From the NCBI RefSeq assembly GCF_947496995.1, contig NZ_CANMFD010000003.1, positions 434,001 to 498,000 of the forward strand: a stretch of 64,000 nt of DNA, given 5' to 3'. A model generated the notes under the pieces. It worked only from the letters and a program-made list of their open reading frames with translations, ran no database searches and was not told where the DNA came from. Shown here one piece after another: positions 16,595 to 25,450 of this stretch (the stretch's first letter is position 1; each line of letters starts with the position of its first letter). A program made the translations under genes and the position numbers. This stretch comes from an uncultured Roseibium sp. (GTDB lineage: Bacteria; Pseudomonadota; Alphaproteobacteria; Rhizobiales; Stappiaceae).

Positions 16595-18151
16595 TCAGGC
16601 GTCCTCTGGTGTCTTTTCGGCGAAAGCCATGTCCTTGAGAAGGTTTTTCCGGACTTTCCCGGCGGCAGTACGGGGCAGGTCTTTGACGATGGAAAAGCGT
16701 TTCGGGATCTTGTAGGGCGCAATCCGGCTTCGGCACCATCCCGGCAGATCATGTGTGTCGAGGTCGTCCCCGGGCCTGAGGATCAGAAAGGCCGCGCCGG
16801 TCTCGCCCCATTTGTCGTCCGGCACACCGATGACCACGGCTTCCAGAATCGCCGGATGGTCGACCAGAACTTTTTCAACCTCGGCAGGATAAACGTTTTC
16901 GCCGCCGGAGATATACATGTCCTTGAGCCGATCGATTATATAGTAATAGCCATCTTCGTCCCGCCTGCCGATATCCCCCGACTTCAGCCAGCCGTCCGCC
17001 GTGAAGGCCTCGGCGGTTGCCTGCGGGTTGTCCATGTAGCCCGGCGTGATGTTGGGTCCGCGAAACTGGACTTCCCCTTCTCCGGGACCGTCCACGACGC
17101 CTCCGTTACCGTCAACAAGTCTGACATCGGTCAGGATCTGCGGTTTTCCAACAGAACCGACTTTTACAGCCGCATGGGACGTGTCCATCAGGAACACGGT
17201 CGGCCCGGTCTCGGTCATTCCCATGCCGTTGCAGATGGTCACGCCGCGTTTGCGGAAGTCGGTCAGAATGTGCCCGGGCACCGGTGCGCCGCCGCACCCC
17301 AGAAACCGCACCTTGGAAAAATCCGTCTTGCCGATCCTGTCCGAAAGCGCCAGTGCCTGGTAGATCGCCGGAACCGCGAAGAAACTCGTCACCTCCCCGG
17401 CATCGATCAGGTCCAGAACCGTATCGGCGTCAAACTTGCGCAGGATGGTCGATGACCCGCCGTTCAGAAAAACCGGCAGTGTCGGCAGGTTTATCCCCGC
17501 GGTATGAAACAGCGGCAGGAAGTTGACGCTCTTTTCACCTGCCGCGAGACCGGCCGCCTGCGAATAATTGATCATGTTGGCATAGGCCATCCCGGCGGTC
17601 TGGATAACCGCCTTAGGCAGACCGGTGGTGCCTGATGTCAGCATCAGATACCAGGGCGCGTCGGCCTGGATCCTGCCGCAGCCGAAGGCGGCCGGGCTCG
17701 CCGCTTCCAGAAGATCGTCCAGCGCACTGCCTGAAGGTCCCGTTGCCCCAAGCGGCAACAGTCCGGCACCGGTTGCCGCCGCCAGTTCGGCCGCCGTTTC
17801 CGCAAATGCGCCGTCGTGAAATATCAGCTTTGCTCCCGAGGCTTCCAGAACCGGCTTCAACTCCGCCACCGGCTGACGCCAGTTGAGCGGCACCAGCAGC
17901 AATCCCGTCTTCTGGGCCGCGAAAAGAAGCACGAAGAAATCCGGATGGTTGTGGCACAGGACCGCGATGCGGTCGCCTTTTTCAAGTCCGCCCTTTTCCG
18001 GTCCGAGGCCGAGGAGAAGGTTGCCGAGACGGTTGGCGCGACTGTTGATTTCGCCGAACGTGAAGCTGCGGCCGGTATCACGGTCGTAAAACGCGACCGC
18101 ATCCGGCGTCAGTTCCGCCCGCTTGGCGGCCATATCCGTTAAAAACTCCAT
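16595..18151 (-). CDS. Acyl-CoA ligase (AMP-binding, class I adenylate-forming)
   Basis: 518 residues starting at MEFLTDMAAKRAEL, 5 nt after GGGAGG. Motifs in order: phosphate loop LMLTSGTTGLPKAV; A5-type NGMGMTETGP; A7-A8 region LKSGDIGRRDEDGYYYIIDR and LKDMYISGGENVYPAEVE; the C-terminal catalytic Lys in ...LPRTAAGKVRKNLL. It activates a carboxylic acid with ATP and CoA in the cytoplasm. With two MaoC proteins, an enoyl-CoA hydratase and a TetR regulator in one operon, it likely starts degradation of a fatty or aryl-alkanoic acid. A better substrate call is not possible from sequence alone. Confidence 0.93.
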   Translation of the reverse strand: MEFLTDMAAKRAELTPDAVAFYDRDTGRSFTFGEINSRANRLGNLLLGLGPEKGGLEKGDRIAVLCHNHPDFFVLLFAAQKTGLLLVPLNWRQPVAELKPVLEASGAKLIFHDGAFAETAAELAAATGAGLLPLGATGPSGSALDDLLEAASPAAFGCGRIQADAPWYLMLTSGTTGLPKAVIQTAGMAYANMINYSQAAGLAAGEKSVNFLPLFHTAGINLPTLPVFLNGGSSTILRKFDADTVLDLIDAGEVTSFFAVPAIYQALALSDRIGKTDFSKVRFLGCGGAPVPGHILTDFRKRGVTICNGMGMTETGPTVFLMDTSHAAVKVGSVGKPQILTDVRLVDGNGGVVDGPGEGEVQFRGPNITPGYMDNPQATAEAFTADGWLKSGDIGRRDEDGYYYIIDRLKDMYISGGENVYPAEVEKVLVDHPAILEAVVIGVPDDKWGETGAAFLILRPGDDLDTHDLPGWCRSRIAPYKIPKRFSIVKDLPRTAAGKVRKNLLKDMAFAEKTPEDA

Positions 18152-18198
18152 GTGTCCTCCCAGGCACTTCAAAGTTCTCGTCCGTTTTTTAGTGCTTC

Positions 18199-18972
18199 TC
18201 AGGCGCGCTCTTTTTTGAAGTCCCTCATGCCTTCAAGCGTTTCCGGCCGGGTGACAAGCTCCAGAAACCGGGCCTTTTCCTGGTCGAGTCGGCTTTTGAC
18301 CTCCGCCCGCCGCTGCTCGTCCCAGATCTTTTCTCTCGTCGCCCGGTGGGTCTGGGCATAGCCCTTTGCAATCTCGCTGGTCCAGCTCCCGATCTGGCTT
18401 TCCAGTTGCTCACGCGGACAGATGCAGGTGGCAAGTCCGAGAACCAGAGCCTCGGTCGCCCCGATCCGCTCGTTGCGGTACTGGATCTGAAGCGCCTTCG
18501 CGGTGCCGATGCGATCGGGCAAAAGCGCCGTCCAGCCGCCATCCGGACTGAAACCGACTTCTGAATAATAGGGCTGCACGAAAGCATCTTCTGCCATCGC
18601 CACAAGATCGGCCGCGAGCATCAAGCCGGTCGAACCGCCCGTTACCGGGCCGTTTATCGCTGCCAGGACAGGGGCCGGAAAGGCAAGCAGATCAAGGATC
18701 GCCGCATGCAATCCGCCAACCAGCCGTTCGGAATATTCCTGCAGCGCCTGGAGGGAACCGGAGTTCTCCAGGAACCCGGCAACGTCGCCACCCGTCGAAA
18801 AGCTGCGCCCTCTTGCCGCCAGCACAAGCGCGGACGGGTCCTGCTCGGCCGCGCGGGCGACGGCGGCGCGAAACTCCGACACCATGGCGGGGACGAGCGC
18901 GTTGTGGCGTCCCGGCCGGTTCAGCCAGAGCCAGAGCGCACCATCCCTGCTTTCGGTTTCAATGTAACTCAT
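18199..18972 (-). CDS. Enoyl-CoA hydratase/isomerase (crotonase) family protein
   Basis: 257 residues. Crotonase fold: LWLNRPGRHNALVPAMVSEF (N-terminal CoA-binding), LVLAARGRSFSTGGDVAGFL with the first oxyanion-hole strand, then PVLAAINGPVTGGSTGLMLAADLVAMAE (given in part) for the second. The position equivalent to the first catalytic Glu of hydratases reads ...GPVTGGSTGLML, and the second block is FVQPYYSEVGFSPDGGWTALLP, so the exact reaction (hydratase, isomerase or another crotonase chemistry) is uncertain. It lies 10 bp after the TetR stop and 47 bp before the acyl-CoA ligase start. Confidence 0.9.
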   Translation of the reverse strand: MSYIETESRDGALWLWLNRPGRHNALVPAMVSEFRAAVARAAEQDPSALVLAARGRSFSTGGDVAGFLENSGSLQALQEYSERLVGGLHAAILDLLAFPAPVLAAINGPVTGGSTGLMLAADLVAMAEDAFVQPYYSEVGFSPDGGWTALLPDRIGTAKALQIQYRNERIGATEALVLGLATCICPREQLESQIGSWTSEIAKGYAQTHRATREKIWDEQRRAEVKSRLDQEKARFLELVTRPETLEGMRDFKKERA

Positions 18973-18982
18973 CGCGCCGGGC

Positions 18983-19609
18983 TCATGGCTTGATGCCGTT
19001 GGCGATCAGGTCATAGCCGCTGGCCACGATCTCCGATATCGGCTTGTCCGACTTGAAGACGACAAGCTGCTCGCCCAATGTGCGTCCGATGCCCATGAGG
19101 GCCCAGGCGCGTGTCTCCGCGTCCCCCTTGGAGATCTGACCCGCTTCCTGCGCGGCCTCAAGGCCTGCGCGATAACCGGCTGCGAAGGTCTGATAATATT
19201 CCTGGTAGGCTTGCGGATCGACGAAAAGGGCTTCCTGAACGATGCGGTAAAGATCGGGATGCGCGCAGACGAATTCCAGGAACGCCGTCAGGCCCGCCTT
19301 TTCGGCCTCCAGCCGGTCTTCGATGCCTTGCGTCGCCTCCGCGATCGTGTGGCGGACGAGGCGACCCATTTCCAGCACCAGTTCGGAAAAGACCTGTTCC
19401 TTGGTGGTGAAATAAATGTAGAACGTGCCTTGGGCGACACCTGCCTCGCTGGTAATATGTCCGATGGACGCGTCGTTGTATCCTTTTGCGCCAATGACCC
19501 GTTCCGCCGCTGAAAGGATTGCCTTTCGCGTAGCTTCCCCGCGGGCCGTTTTCGGTTGGTTGCCGGGCGCCTTTTGCGACGCCTTTGCTCCTCCGGCCGA
19601 TTTGGTCAC
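18983..19609 (-). CDS. TetR family transcriptional regulator
   Basis: 208 residues from a GTG at 19609, chosen because GGGAGG lies 8 nt upstream at 19618-19623; the in-frame ATG at 19639 has no such site and would place the operator inside the gene. The N-terminal TetR helix-turn-helix is clear: TRKAILSAAERVIGAKGYND, then IGHITSEAGVAQGTFYIYF. The C-terminal domain (about residues 75-205) is an all-helical ligand pocket. It heads the acyl-CoA operon and is the obvious regulator. A near-palindrome at 19639-19655, repeated before the ABC importer at 33817, is its likely binding site. Confidence 0.9.
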   Translation of the reverse strand: MTKSAGGAKASQKAPGNQPKTARGEATRKAILSAAERVIGAKGYNDASIGHITSEAGVAQGTFYIYFTTKEQVFSELVLEMGRLVRHTIAEATQGIEDRLEAEKAGLTAFLEFVCAHPDLYRIVQEALFVDPQAYQEYYQTFAAGYRAGLEAAQEAGQISKGDAETRAWALMGIGRTLGEQLVVFKSDKPISEIVASGYDLIANGIKP

Positions 19610-19638
19610 GTCCGGATCCTCCCAATTTCCATGAAACA

Positions 19639-19655
19639 TGAACCAGTATTCATGT
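19639..19655. promoter_or_regulatory. Candidate TetR operator upstream of the acyl-CoA operon
   Basis: TGAACCAGTATTCATGT, embedded in CATGAA-N6-TTCATG. It starts 30 bp upstream of the TetR GTG. It matches 16 of 17 bases of the site at 33817-33833 in front of the branched-chain-type ABC importer. Confidence 0.7.
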
Positions 19656-19795
19656 ATAATGGGTGAAAGCAAGAAACTTCTGCCAAACTCGCTCAATATC
19701 GAAGTTCATTGGCGGATTTCGGGCGAAAACCGGATGCAAATCGGGCAATTCGCGTCTGCCGCCTGAACTATGGCGTTTGGACGCACCCGCCCCAA

Positions 19796-19809
19796 TTGAC
19801 CTTGATCAA
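19796..19809. promoter_or_regulatory. FNR/FnrL-like box upstream of hemA
   Basis: TTGACCTTGATCAA matches the TTGAT-N4-ATCAA consensus at 9 of 10 defined bases. It is 142 bp upstream of the hemA start. In Rhodobacter, hemA is known to be under FnrL control, so an oxygen-responsive promoter is plausible here. Confidence 0.65.
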
Positions 19810-19951
19810 CGACACGACTCTGGTAATGCAGTTTTGAATAACTATAAGTTGGCTGTTATATATGAACAGCGGAGAGGCCGCGACGACGCCAGACGGCGCG
19901 GCAGGAGAGAGGCGCAGCGCGGAAGGCGCGGCGATAAAGAGGACCGGAAGC

Positions 19952-21169
19952 ATGGACGTGAATGCGTATCTGGAAGAGCGCCTGAGCCAACTGCACGACA
20001 ATGGCAATTACAGGGTATTCGCCGATCTGGAACGCAAGTCCGGTCAATTCCCGCGCGCCACGCGGTATCGGGAAGACGGCTCTATTCAGGACGTCACCGT
20101 CTGGTGCTCCAACGATTATCTCGGCATGGGCCAGAACCCGAAGGTCGTCAGCGCCATGCAGGACGTCATTGCCAAATGCGGCGCGGGCGCCGGCGGAACG
20201 CGCAACATTTCCGGAACCAATCACTATCACGTGCTGCTGGAGCAGGAACTCGCCGACCTTCATGCCAAGGAAGCCGCGCTGATTTTCACCTCAGGCTATG
20301 TGTCCAACTGGGCCGCTCTCGGCACCCTGGCCTCCCAGGTGCCGGGCATGATCGTTTATTCCGATGCCCTCAACCACGCATCGATGATCGAGGGCATCCG
20401 TCACGCCCGCTGCGAAAAACGCGTTTTCAAACACAATGACGTCGCCGACCTGGAACGCCTGATGGCGGCGGACGATCCGGATGCACCGAAGCTGGTTGCT
20501 TTCGAGAGCGTCTATTCCATGGATGGAGACGTCGGACCGATCAGCGACATCTGCGACGTGGCCGATAAGTTCGGTGCGATGACCTACCTCGACGAGGTTC
20601 ATGCGGTCGGCATGTATGGCCCGCGCGGCGGCGGTGTCGCCGAACGCGAAGGCCTGATGGACCGGCTGACGATTATCGAAGGCACGCTCGGCAAAGCCTT
20701 CGGCGTGATGGGCGGTTACATCACCGGCTCGCGGACCGTGATTGATTTCATTCGCTCCTTCGCCTCCGGCTTCATCTTCACCACGGCCCTGCCGCCGGCG
20801 CTTGCCGCCGGGGCCGCCGCGTCCATCCGGCACCTGAAGGACAGCCCGTTCGAGCGCAAGGCGCACAAGGACCGGGTCGCACAGGTGCGTGCCGCTCTGG
20901 ACAAGCGCGGCATTCCGCACATGGACAATCCGAGCCACATCGTTCCGGTGATGGTGGGCGATGCCAAGAAGTGCAAATGGATTTCCGACATCCTGCTGGA
21001 CACCTACGGCATCTACGTGCAGCCGATCAATTACCCGACCGTCCCGGTCGGCACCGAGCGCCTGCGCTTCACGCCGACACCGCTGCACACGGCCGAGGAC
21101 ATCGAACACCTTGCCGAGGCGATCAACGACCTTTGGTCGCAATGCGCCCTCGCCCGCGCCGTGGCCTGA
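19952..21169 (+). CDS. hemA: 5-aminolevulinate synthase
   Basis: 405 residues from [15 protein letters not shown], the length of characterised alphaproteobacterial enzymes; AGAGG lies upstream. It condenses glycine and succinyl-CoA to 5-aminolevulinate, the first step of tetrapyrrole synthesis by the Shemin route. PLP fold type I. Visible motifs: [13 protein letters not shown] (residues 51-63), [14 protein letters not shown] (77-90), [12 protein letters not shown] (137-148), [10 protein letters not shown] (214-223) and the Schiff-base lysine Lys248 in GTLGKAFG, the same number as in Rhodobacter ALAS. A single-gene unit, preceded by an FNR-like box. Confidence 0.96.
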   Translation: MDVNAYLEERLSQLHDNGNYRVFADLERKSGQFPRATRYREDGSIQDVTVWCSNDYLGMGQNPKVVSAMQDVIAKCGAGAGGTRNISGTNHYHVLLEQELADLHAKEAALIFTSGYVSNWAALGTLASQVPGMIVYSDALNHASMIEGIRHARCEKRVFKHNDVADLERLMAADDPDAPKLVAFESVYSMDGDVGPISDICDVADKFGAMTYLDEVHAVGMYGPRGGGVAEREGLMDRLTIIEGTLGKAFGVMGGYITGSRTVIDFIRSFASGFIFTTALPPALAAGAAASIRHLKDSPFERKAHKDRVAQVRAALDKRGIPHMDNPSHIVPVMVGDAKKCKWISDILLDTYGIYVQPINYPTVPVGTERLRFTPTPLHTAEDIEHLAEAINDLWSQCALARAVA

Positions 21170-21210
21170 GCGCTTACGAACCGGAACGTTTAAGTCCAGC
21201 TACCATTATC

Positions 21211-21241
21211 CCGGGCGTGCGCAGCGAAAGCTGCGCGCCGG
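21211..21241 (+). other. GNRA-capped hairpin downstream of hemA
   Basis: GCGCAGC (21219-21225), loop GAAA, GCTGCGC (21230-21236), extended by CCGG at both ends with a small asymmetric bulge. It follows the hemA stop by about 40 bp. No T-run follows (AAAACCC instead), so it is not a standard intrinsic terminator; an RNA 3'-end stabiliser is possible. Confidence 0.45.
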
Positions 21242-21419
21242 AAAACCCGTGTGAACCCGCTGTGTTTACAGCACAAAACACCCCTGGTTTCCGGGTCTGA
21301 ACGCAGCCTTTGCCGGTTTTATCTGCAAAGATGGAACACAAAAACACCTCCCGGCCTTTTCCTTTTCAAGCTTTCGGCTCAAGCTGCCCTCTGCGCCAAC
21401 GTGCCGGGAGCCGATCAAG

Positions 21420-22154
21420 ATGCGGAATATTTTTGCGGTTTTTGCCTGCCTGCTGTTTTTCGCAGGCCCCGTACATTCCGAAGAAGTGGACCTGGAACTC
21501 GTTCTGCTCGCGGACGCGACCGGTTCGATCGACGATGCCGAAATCCGCTTTCAACGTTCCGGTTACGCCGAGGCCGTGACGAACCCGGCAGTTCTCAATG
21601 CCATTACCAGCAACATCCATGGCAAGATCGCCGTCACCTATGTCGAGTGGGCGGACATGTTCTCCCAGGATGTCGTCGTGGAATGGATGGTCATTGACAG
21701 CATGGCCTCCGCCGAGGAGTTCGCCGCGCGCCTGATGGAGCCCCCGCGCCGCGCCTATGGGCGCAATGCCATCGGCGCCGCCCTCCTGAAGGGCAAGGAA
21801 CTGATCGACACCAACGTCCACAAGGGTCTGCGCCGTGTCATCGATCTTTCCGCCGACAGTGCCAACAACTGGAACGGCCCGACCATCGCGGAAGCCCGGG
21901 ACACAGTCGTTTCTTCCGGCATCGTCATCAACGGGCTCGCGGTCCTTTGCCGTCATTGTTCCGGACGTCCGATTGCCTATGATCTGGAAGAACGTTTCTA
22001 TCGTGAGATCATCGGCGGTCCGGCATCCTTCGTGGTGACGGCCGACAGCCCGGAAACCTTTGCCGACGCCGTCCGCAAGAAACTGATCCTGGAAATCGCG
22101 GAACGCCCCGAAGATTCCGAGCGGATACTCAATCAGCTGGCCCGCCTGGAGTGA
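21420..22154 (+). CDS. DUF1194 domain (von Willebrand A-like) secreted protein
   Basis: 244 residues with a signal peptide (MRNIFAVFACLLFFAGPVHS). The mature start VDLELVLLADATGSIDDAEI carries a vWA-like MIDAS sequence (D-x-T-x-S), as in DUF1194 proteins. Later blocks are GKIAVTYVEWADM, GRNAIGAALLKGKELID and RRVIDLSADSANNWNGP. A C-R-H-C pair sits near residue 177. Members are usually periplasmic and their partners are not established. No functional link to the neighbours hemA or the antiporter is visible. Confidence 0.85.
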   Translation: MRNIFAVFACLLFFAGPVHSEEVDLELVLLADATGSIDDAEIRFQRSGYAEAVTNPAVLNAITSNIHGKIAVTYVEWADMFSQDVVVEWMVIDSMASAEEFAARLMEPPRRAYGRNAIGAALLKGKELIDTNVHKGLRRVIDLSADSANNWNGPTIAEARDTVVSSGIVINGLAVLCRHCSGRPIAYDLEERFYREIIGGPASFVVTADSPETFADAVRKKLILEIAERPEDSERILNQLARLE

Positions 22155-22275
22155 CCTGGTAGCAGGCCGCTTCAAAGGCATTCACGGTTGCCACACGTCA
22201 CCGTCATCTGAATATGATTTGAGCTGACGGTGCGGACCTGCCCTTATAATTCCAAGGGCTTCGGGAGAAAGTTTG

Positions 22276-23529
22276 ATGGCCACCGGTCTTTTGATGCTGG
22301 CGCTGTTCACGGTCTGCTACACGCTGATCGCCAGAACCCTGTCCAACGGCATACTGACCGCACCCATTCTCTATATCGGCTTCGGCTACCTGATGGCGCA
22401 GACCGGCCTGATGCCGCTTGGCGAAGCCGAGCATCTTCTCAATATCGTTGCCGAAATCGCGCTGATCGTCCTGCTGTTTCTCGACGCGGCGCAGATCAAC
22501 CTGCAGATCTTGCGCAAACGCCACCAGTGGCCCGTGAGGATGCTCGCTCTCGGCCTGCCGCTCACCATCGCGATCGGAACTCTGGCCGCAGCGCCGTTTC
22601 TGCCGGGCGAGCCCATCATCGTGGCAGCTCTCGCCGCAGCGCTTCTGGCCCCGACCGACGCGGCCCTTGGCCTGGCCGTGGTCACCAACAAGGCCGTACC
22701 GGAGCGGGTCCGCCGGGCCCTGACACTGGAAAGCGGGCTCAACGACGGTCTCGCCCTTCCCGTCATCTTGCTCTTCGCCAGCCTCGCCGGCGAAGTGATG
22801 CAGCCGGGCTCGGGTGACTGGCTGGTCTTCGGTGCGAAGCAGCTTGTCTTCGGCCCCCTCGTCGGCGGTGTCATCGGCGCTGTCGGTGGCGTGCTCTTTC
22901 TGGCCGCCAAACGGCGCAACATGACGACCGACACCATCGAAGGCATCGGCGCACTCGCCATGGCAGGAAGCGCCTATCTCGCCGCAGGCATGGTCGACGG
23001 CAACGGCTTCATCGCCTCCTTTGTCGCTGGGCTTTTCCTCGGAAATGTCATCAAGGGGCAATGCGCCTTCATTTACGAGTTCACCGAAAGTGAAGGGCAG
23101 ATGCTTTCCTGGGGAGCGTTCTTCCTGATCGGGCTGACGCTTGTCCCGCAGGCTGTTCTCCATCTCGATGCCGCCAGTCTGGCGATCATTCTGATCAGCC
23201 TGTTCGTCGTGCGCCCGCTCTCTGTCTGGCTGTCGCTGACGGGAACGGACGCCGCGCCGCTCACCAGGCTGTTTTTCGGCTGGTTCGGCCCACGTGGCCT
23301 GGCCACTGCCCTTTTCGCGCTGCTCGTGGTCGATCAGATCGACCAGGAAATCGGTGAACGGTTGTTGAACCTGGCCGTCAACGCGGTCTGGATCAGCGCG
23401 GTCCTTCACGGGGTCACCGCCGTGCCCCTTTCCAGACTTTACAGCGCCCGCATGTCGGGACGGGACGGCGCTGCGGAGATGGCTTCCGTCCCGCCCATGC
23501 GTCCGGAAATTTCGACGGACCGATCCTGA
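22276..23529 (+). CDS. Cation:proton antiporter (NhaP/CPA1 type)
   Basis: 417 residues; the ATG at 22276 follows GGGAGAAAG, whereas the adjacent TTG at 22273 is less likely. Strongly hydrophobic with about 11-12 membrane segments. The CPA signatures are LLFLDAAQINL in TM3, ALLAPTDAALGLAVVTNKAVPE (given in part) and LESGLNDGLALPVILLFAS (the ND motif that binds and exchanges cations and protons), then GWFGPRGLATALFALLV near the C-terminus. It probably exchanges Na+ or K+ for H+ in the inner membrane, useful for salt and pH balance. No C-terminal RCK/TrkA domain. Confidence 0.9.
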   Translation: MATGLLMLALFTVCYTLIARTLSNGILTAPILYIGFGYLMAQTGLMPLGEAEHLLNIVAEIALIVLLFLDAAQINLQILRKRHQWPVRMLALGLPLTIAIGTLAAAPFLPGEPIIVAALAAALLAPTDAALGLAVVTNKAVPERVRRALTLESGLNDGLALPVILLFASLAGEVMQPGSGDWLVFGAKQLVFGPLVGGVIGAVGGVLFLAAKRRNMTTDTIEGIGALAMAGSAYLAAGMVDGNGFIASFVAGLFLGNVIKGQCAFIYEFTESEGQMLSWGAFFLIGLTLVPQAVLHLDAASLAIILISLFVVRPLSVWLSLTGTDAAPLTRLFFGWFGPRGLATALFALLVVDQIDQEIGERLLNLAVNAVWISAVLHGVTAVPLSRLYSARMSGRDGAAEMASVPPMRPEISTDRS

Positions 23530-23577
23530 TAGACACCTTTTTAGCCAGGGCGGAGACGCCGGTAGCCGGAGGAAGAC

Positions 23578-25188
23578 ATGAAAAGACAGGTTGTTGCGAA
23601 ACTGAGCGCCTTGCCGGATCGGGATCCGCAATATGCGCTTGTGGCGAATGTCGACCTTGTCGTCGTGCGCTTCGACGACGAAATTTCCGTGTTCTATGGC
23701 CGTTGCCTGCATCGCGGAGCGTTGATGTCAGACGGTTACGTGGACGGCCATAATCTCATTTGCGGCGTGCACTATTGGGACTACCGGTTGGACAGCGGCG
23801 TATCCGAATACAACAATTCCGAAGCCCTGCCGAAATTCAACAGCTGGATCGAGGGCGACGACGTTCTGGTGGACGAAGACGAAATCGCCGCCTGGGCCTC
23901 GGACAATCCGCAACCTTTCGACCGAGAGCAGTATCTCGGCCTATATGCCGACACCAGCCACGGAACCGAGGAAGAGCCCTATAACGGCCTCATCCGGCAA
24001 TATGCCCGCGACGGACTGTCCCGAACGGGCCACCACGGCAAGGTCGACGCCATGGGTGTTCCGCGCACTCACCTGCCCGACTGGGACGACATCCAGATCC
24101 TGACCGCCCAGTTGCAGCGCTTTCCGCTTCTGGACGAAGACCCGGTCGGCACCGACATCGTCATCGGGCCGAATGCGCAAAAGCCGTTGCGGCTGGACAT
24201 TCCGCTGATGGTGTCCGACATGAGCTTCGGCGCCCTGTCCGAACCGGCCAAGATCGCCCTTGCGCGCGGAGCGGATCTCGCCGGAACAGGGATCTGCTCC
24301 GGCGAAGGCGGCATGCTGCCGGAAGAGCAGGAAGCCAATTCCCGCTATTTCTACGAACTCGCCTCGGCCCGGTTCGGATTTGGCTGGGACAAGCTCTCCA
24401 GGGTTCAGGCCTTTCACTTCAAGGGTGGCCAGGGCGCCAAGACGGGCACCGGCGGCCACCTGCCCGGCGCCAAGGTGCAAGGCAAGATCGCCGAAGTGCG
24501 CGGTCTGAAGGAAGGCGAGGACGCCATCTCGCCACCGCGCTTTCCCGACTGGACGGACCTCGCGCAGATAAGGGACTTCGCCGACGAGGTGCGCGGCCGC
24601 ACCGGCGGCATCCCGATCGGCTACAAGCTCTCCGCCCAGCACATTGAAAAGGACATCGACGCGGCGCTGGACGTCGGCGTCGATTACATCATCCTGGACG
24701 GCCGGGGCGGCGGCACCGGAGCCGCGCCCATCATCTTCCGCGACAACATCTCCGTGCCGACCATCCCGGCGCTCGCCCGCGCCCGCCGGCATCTTGACAG
24801 GCTCGGCCGTTCCGATGTGACGCTGATCATCACCGGCGGCCTGCGCAAACCGGCAGATTTCGTCAAGGCGCTTGCGCTCGGGGCCGATGCGGTCGCCCTG
24901 TCCAATTCGGCCATGCAGGCCATCGGCTGCATCGCCATGCGCGCCTGCCACACCAACAACTGCCCGGTCGGCATCGCCACCCAGAAACCGCATCTGGTGA
25001 ACCGCCTGCAGATCGAAAAATCCGCGCGCCAGCTCACCAATTTCTTTCAGGCGTCGGTGGAACTGATGCAAGTCATGGCCCGCGCCTGCGGCCATTCGCA
25101 CCTCAACCAGTTCCGTCCGGAGGACCTGACAACCTGGAAACGGGAAATGGCGGATCTCTCCGGCGTCGCTTATGGTGGGGTAACATGA
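23578..25188 (+). CDS. Rieske [2Fe-2S]-glutamate synthase (FMN domain) fusion
   Basis: 536 residues. Residues 1-95 are a Rieske domain with ligands Cys43-x-His45 and Cys62-x2-His65 (GRCLHRGAL...LICGVHYWDY). Residues about 170-520 are the FMN-binding barrel of glutamate synthase: PLMVSDMSFGALSEPAKIAL, GEGGMLPEEQ, FKGGQGAKTGTGGHLPG, LDGRGGGTGAAP and the three cysteines of the 3Fe-4S site in C-IAMRA-C-HTNN-C (C-x5-C-x4-C). There is no glutamine amidotransferase domain, so nitrogen does not come from glutamine hydrolysis. It is cytoplasmic and heads an operon of membrane redox proteins, which suggests electron exchange with the membrane rather than with NADPH. Reaction unknown. Confidence 0.9.
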   Translation: MKRQVVAKLSALPDRDPQYALVANVDLVVVRFDDEISVFYGRCLHRGALMSDGYVDGHNLICGVHYWDYRLDSGVSEYNNSEALPKFNSWIEGDDVLVDEDEIAAWASDNPQPFDREQYLGLYADTSHGTEEEPYNGLIRQYARDGLSRTGHHGKVDAMGVPRTHLPDWDDIQILTAQLQRFPLLDEDPVGTDIVIGPNAQKPLRLDIPLMVSDMSFGALSEPAKIALARGADLAGTGICSGEGGMLPEEQEANSRYFYELASARFGFGWDKLSRVQAFHFKGGQGAKTGTGGHLPGAKVQGKIAEVRGLKEGEDAISPPRFPDWTDLAQIRDFADEVRGRTGGIPIGYKLSAQHIEKDIDAALDVGVDYIILDGRGGGTGAAPIIFRDNISVPTIPALARARRHLDRLGRSDVTLIITGGLRKPADFVKALALGADAVALSNSAMQAIGCIAMRACHTNNCPVGIATQKPHLVNRLQIEKSARQLTNFFQASVELMQVMARACGHSHLNQFRPEDLTTWKREMADLSGVAYGGVT

Positions 25189-25216
25189 GCGATCGCGCGG
25201 TTCGGGGGAGGTCAAG

Positions 25217-25450
25217 ATGCAGACAGCAGCTTTGCTGATCGATATCGGCAGTTATTACCTGATGGCGGGAGGCATTGCCGCCGCCCTGTTTCTGGTGATC
25301 GGCCTCGACCGGGTGGAGCCTTCGGCACGCGGCTCCTATGCCTTCCGGCCGCTGCTCATTCCCGGGATCTGCCTGATCTGGCCGCTGGTGCTCTATCGCT
25401 GGTACGCGCTTGAAAAACGCGGACCCGAGACCCGGGCGGAGGACAGCTGA
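25217..25450 (+). CDS. Small membrane protein in redox operon, 77 residues
   Basis: 77 residues after GGGGGAGG. Two hydrophobic segments are visible: about residues 12-31 (GSYYLMAGGIAAALFLVIGL) and 43-60 (FRPLLIPGICLIWPLVLYRW), with charged ends. No cysteine pair suitable for a cofactor. It begins 28 bp after the Rieske-GltB stop and its TGA overlaps the ATG of the next small gene by one base in ATGA fashion. Probably an assembly or anchor subunit of the membrane complex; unknown family. Confidence 0.75.
   Translation: MQTAALLIDIGSYYLMAGGIAAALFLVIGLDRVEPSARGSYAFRPLLIPGICLIWPLVLYRWYALEKRGPETRAEDS

Larger units (their letters stand above)
19610..19951. other. Divergent promoter region between tetR-type gene and hemA
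   Basis: 342 bp. The left part has the TetR-type operator (19639-19655) and the right part an FNR-like box (19796-19809), both described separately. An in-frame ATG at 19862 could extend hemA by 30 residues, but this stretch is Ala/Gly/Arg-rich and has no family similarity. Confidence 0.6.

Noticed and set aside
19610-19696. Upstream ATG starts for the TetR gene (19639, 19696)
   Set aside because: The GTG at 19609 has an ideally spaced GGGAGG, and the upstream reading would put the operator in coding sequence.
21211-21241. Intrinsic terminator of hemA
   Set aside because: The hairpin is strong, but it is followed by AAAACCC and not a T-run, so it was listed only as a hairpin.
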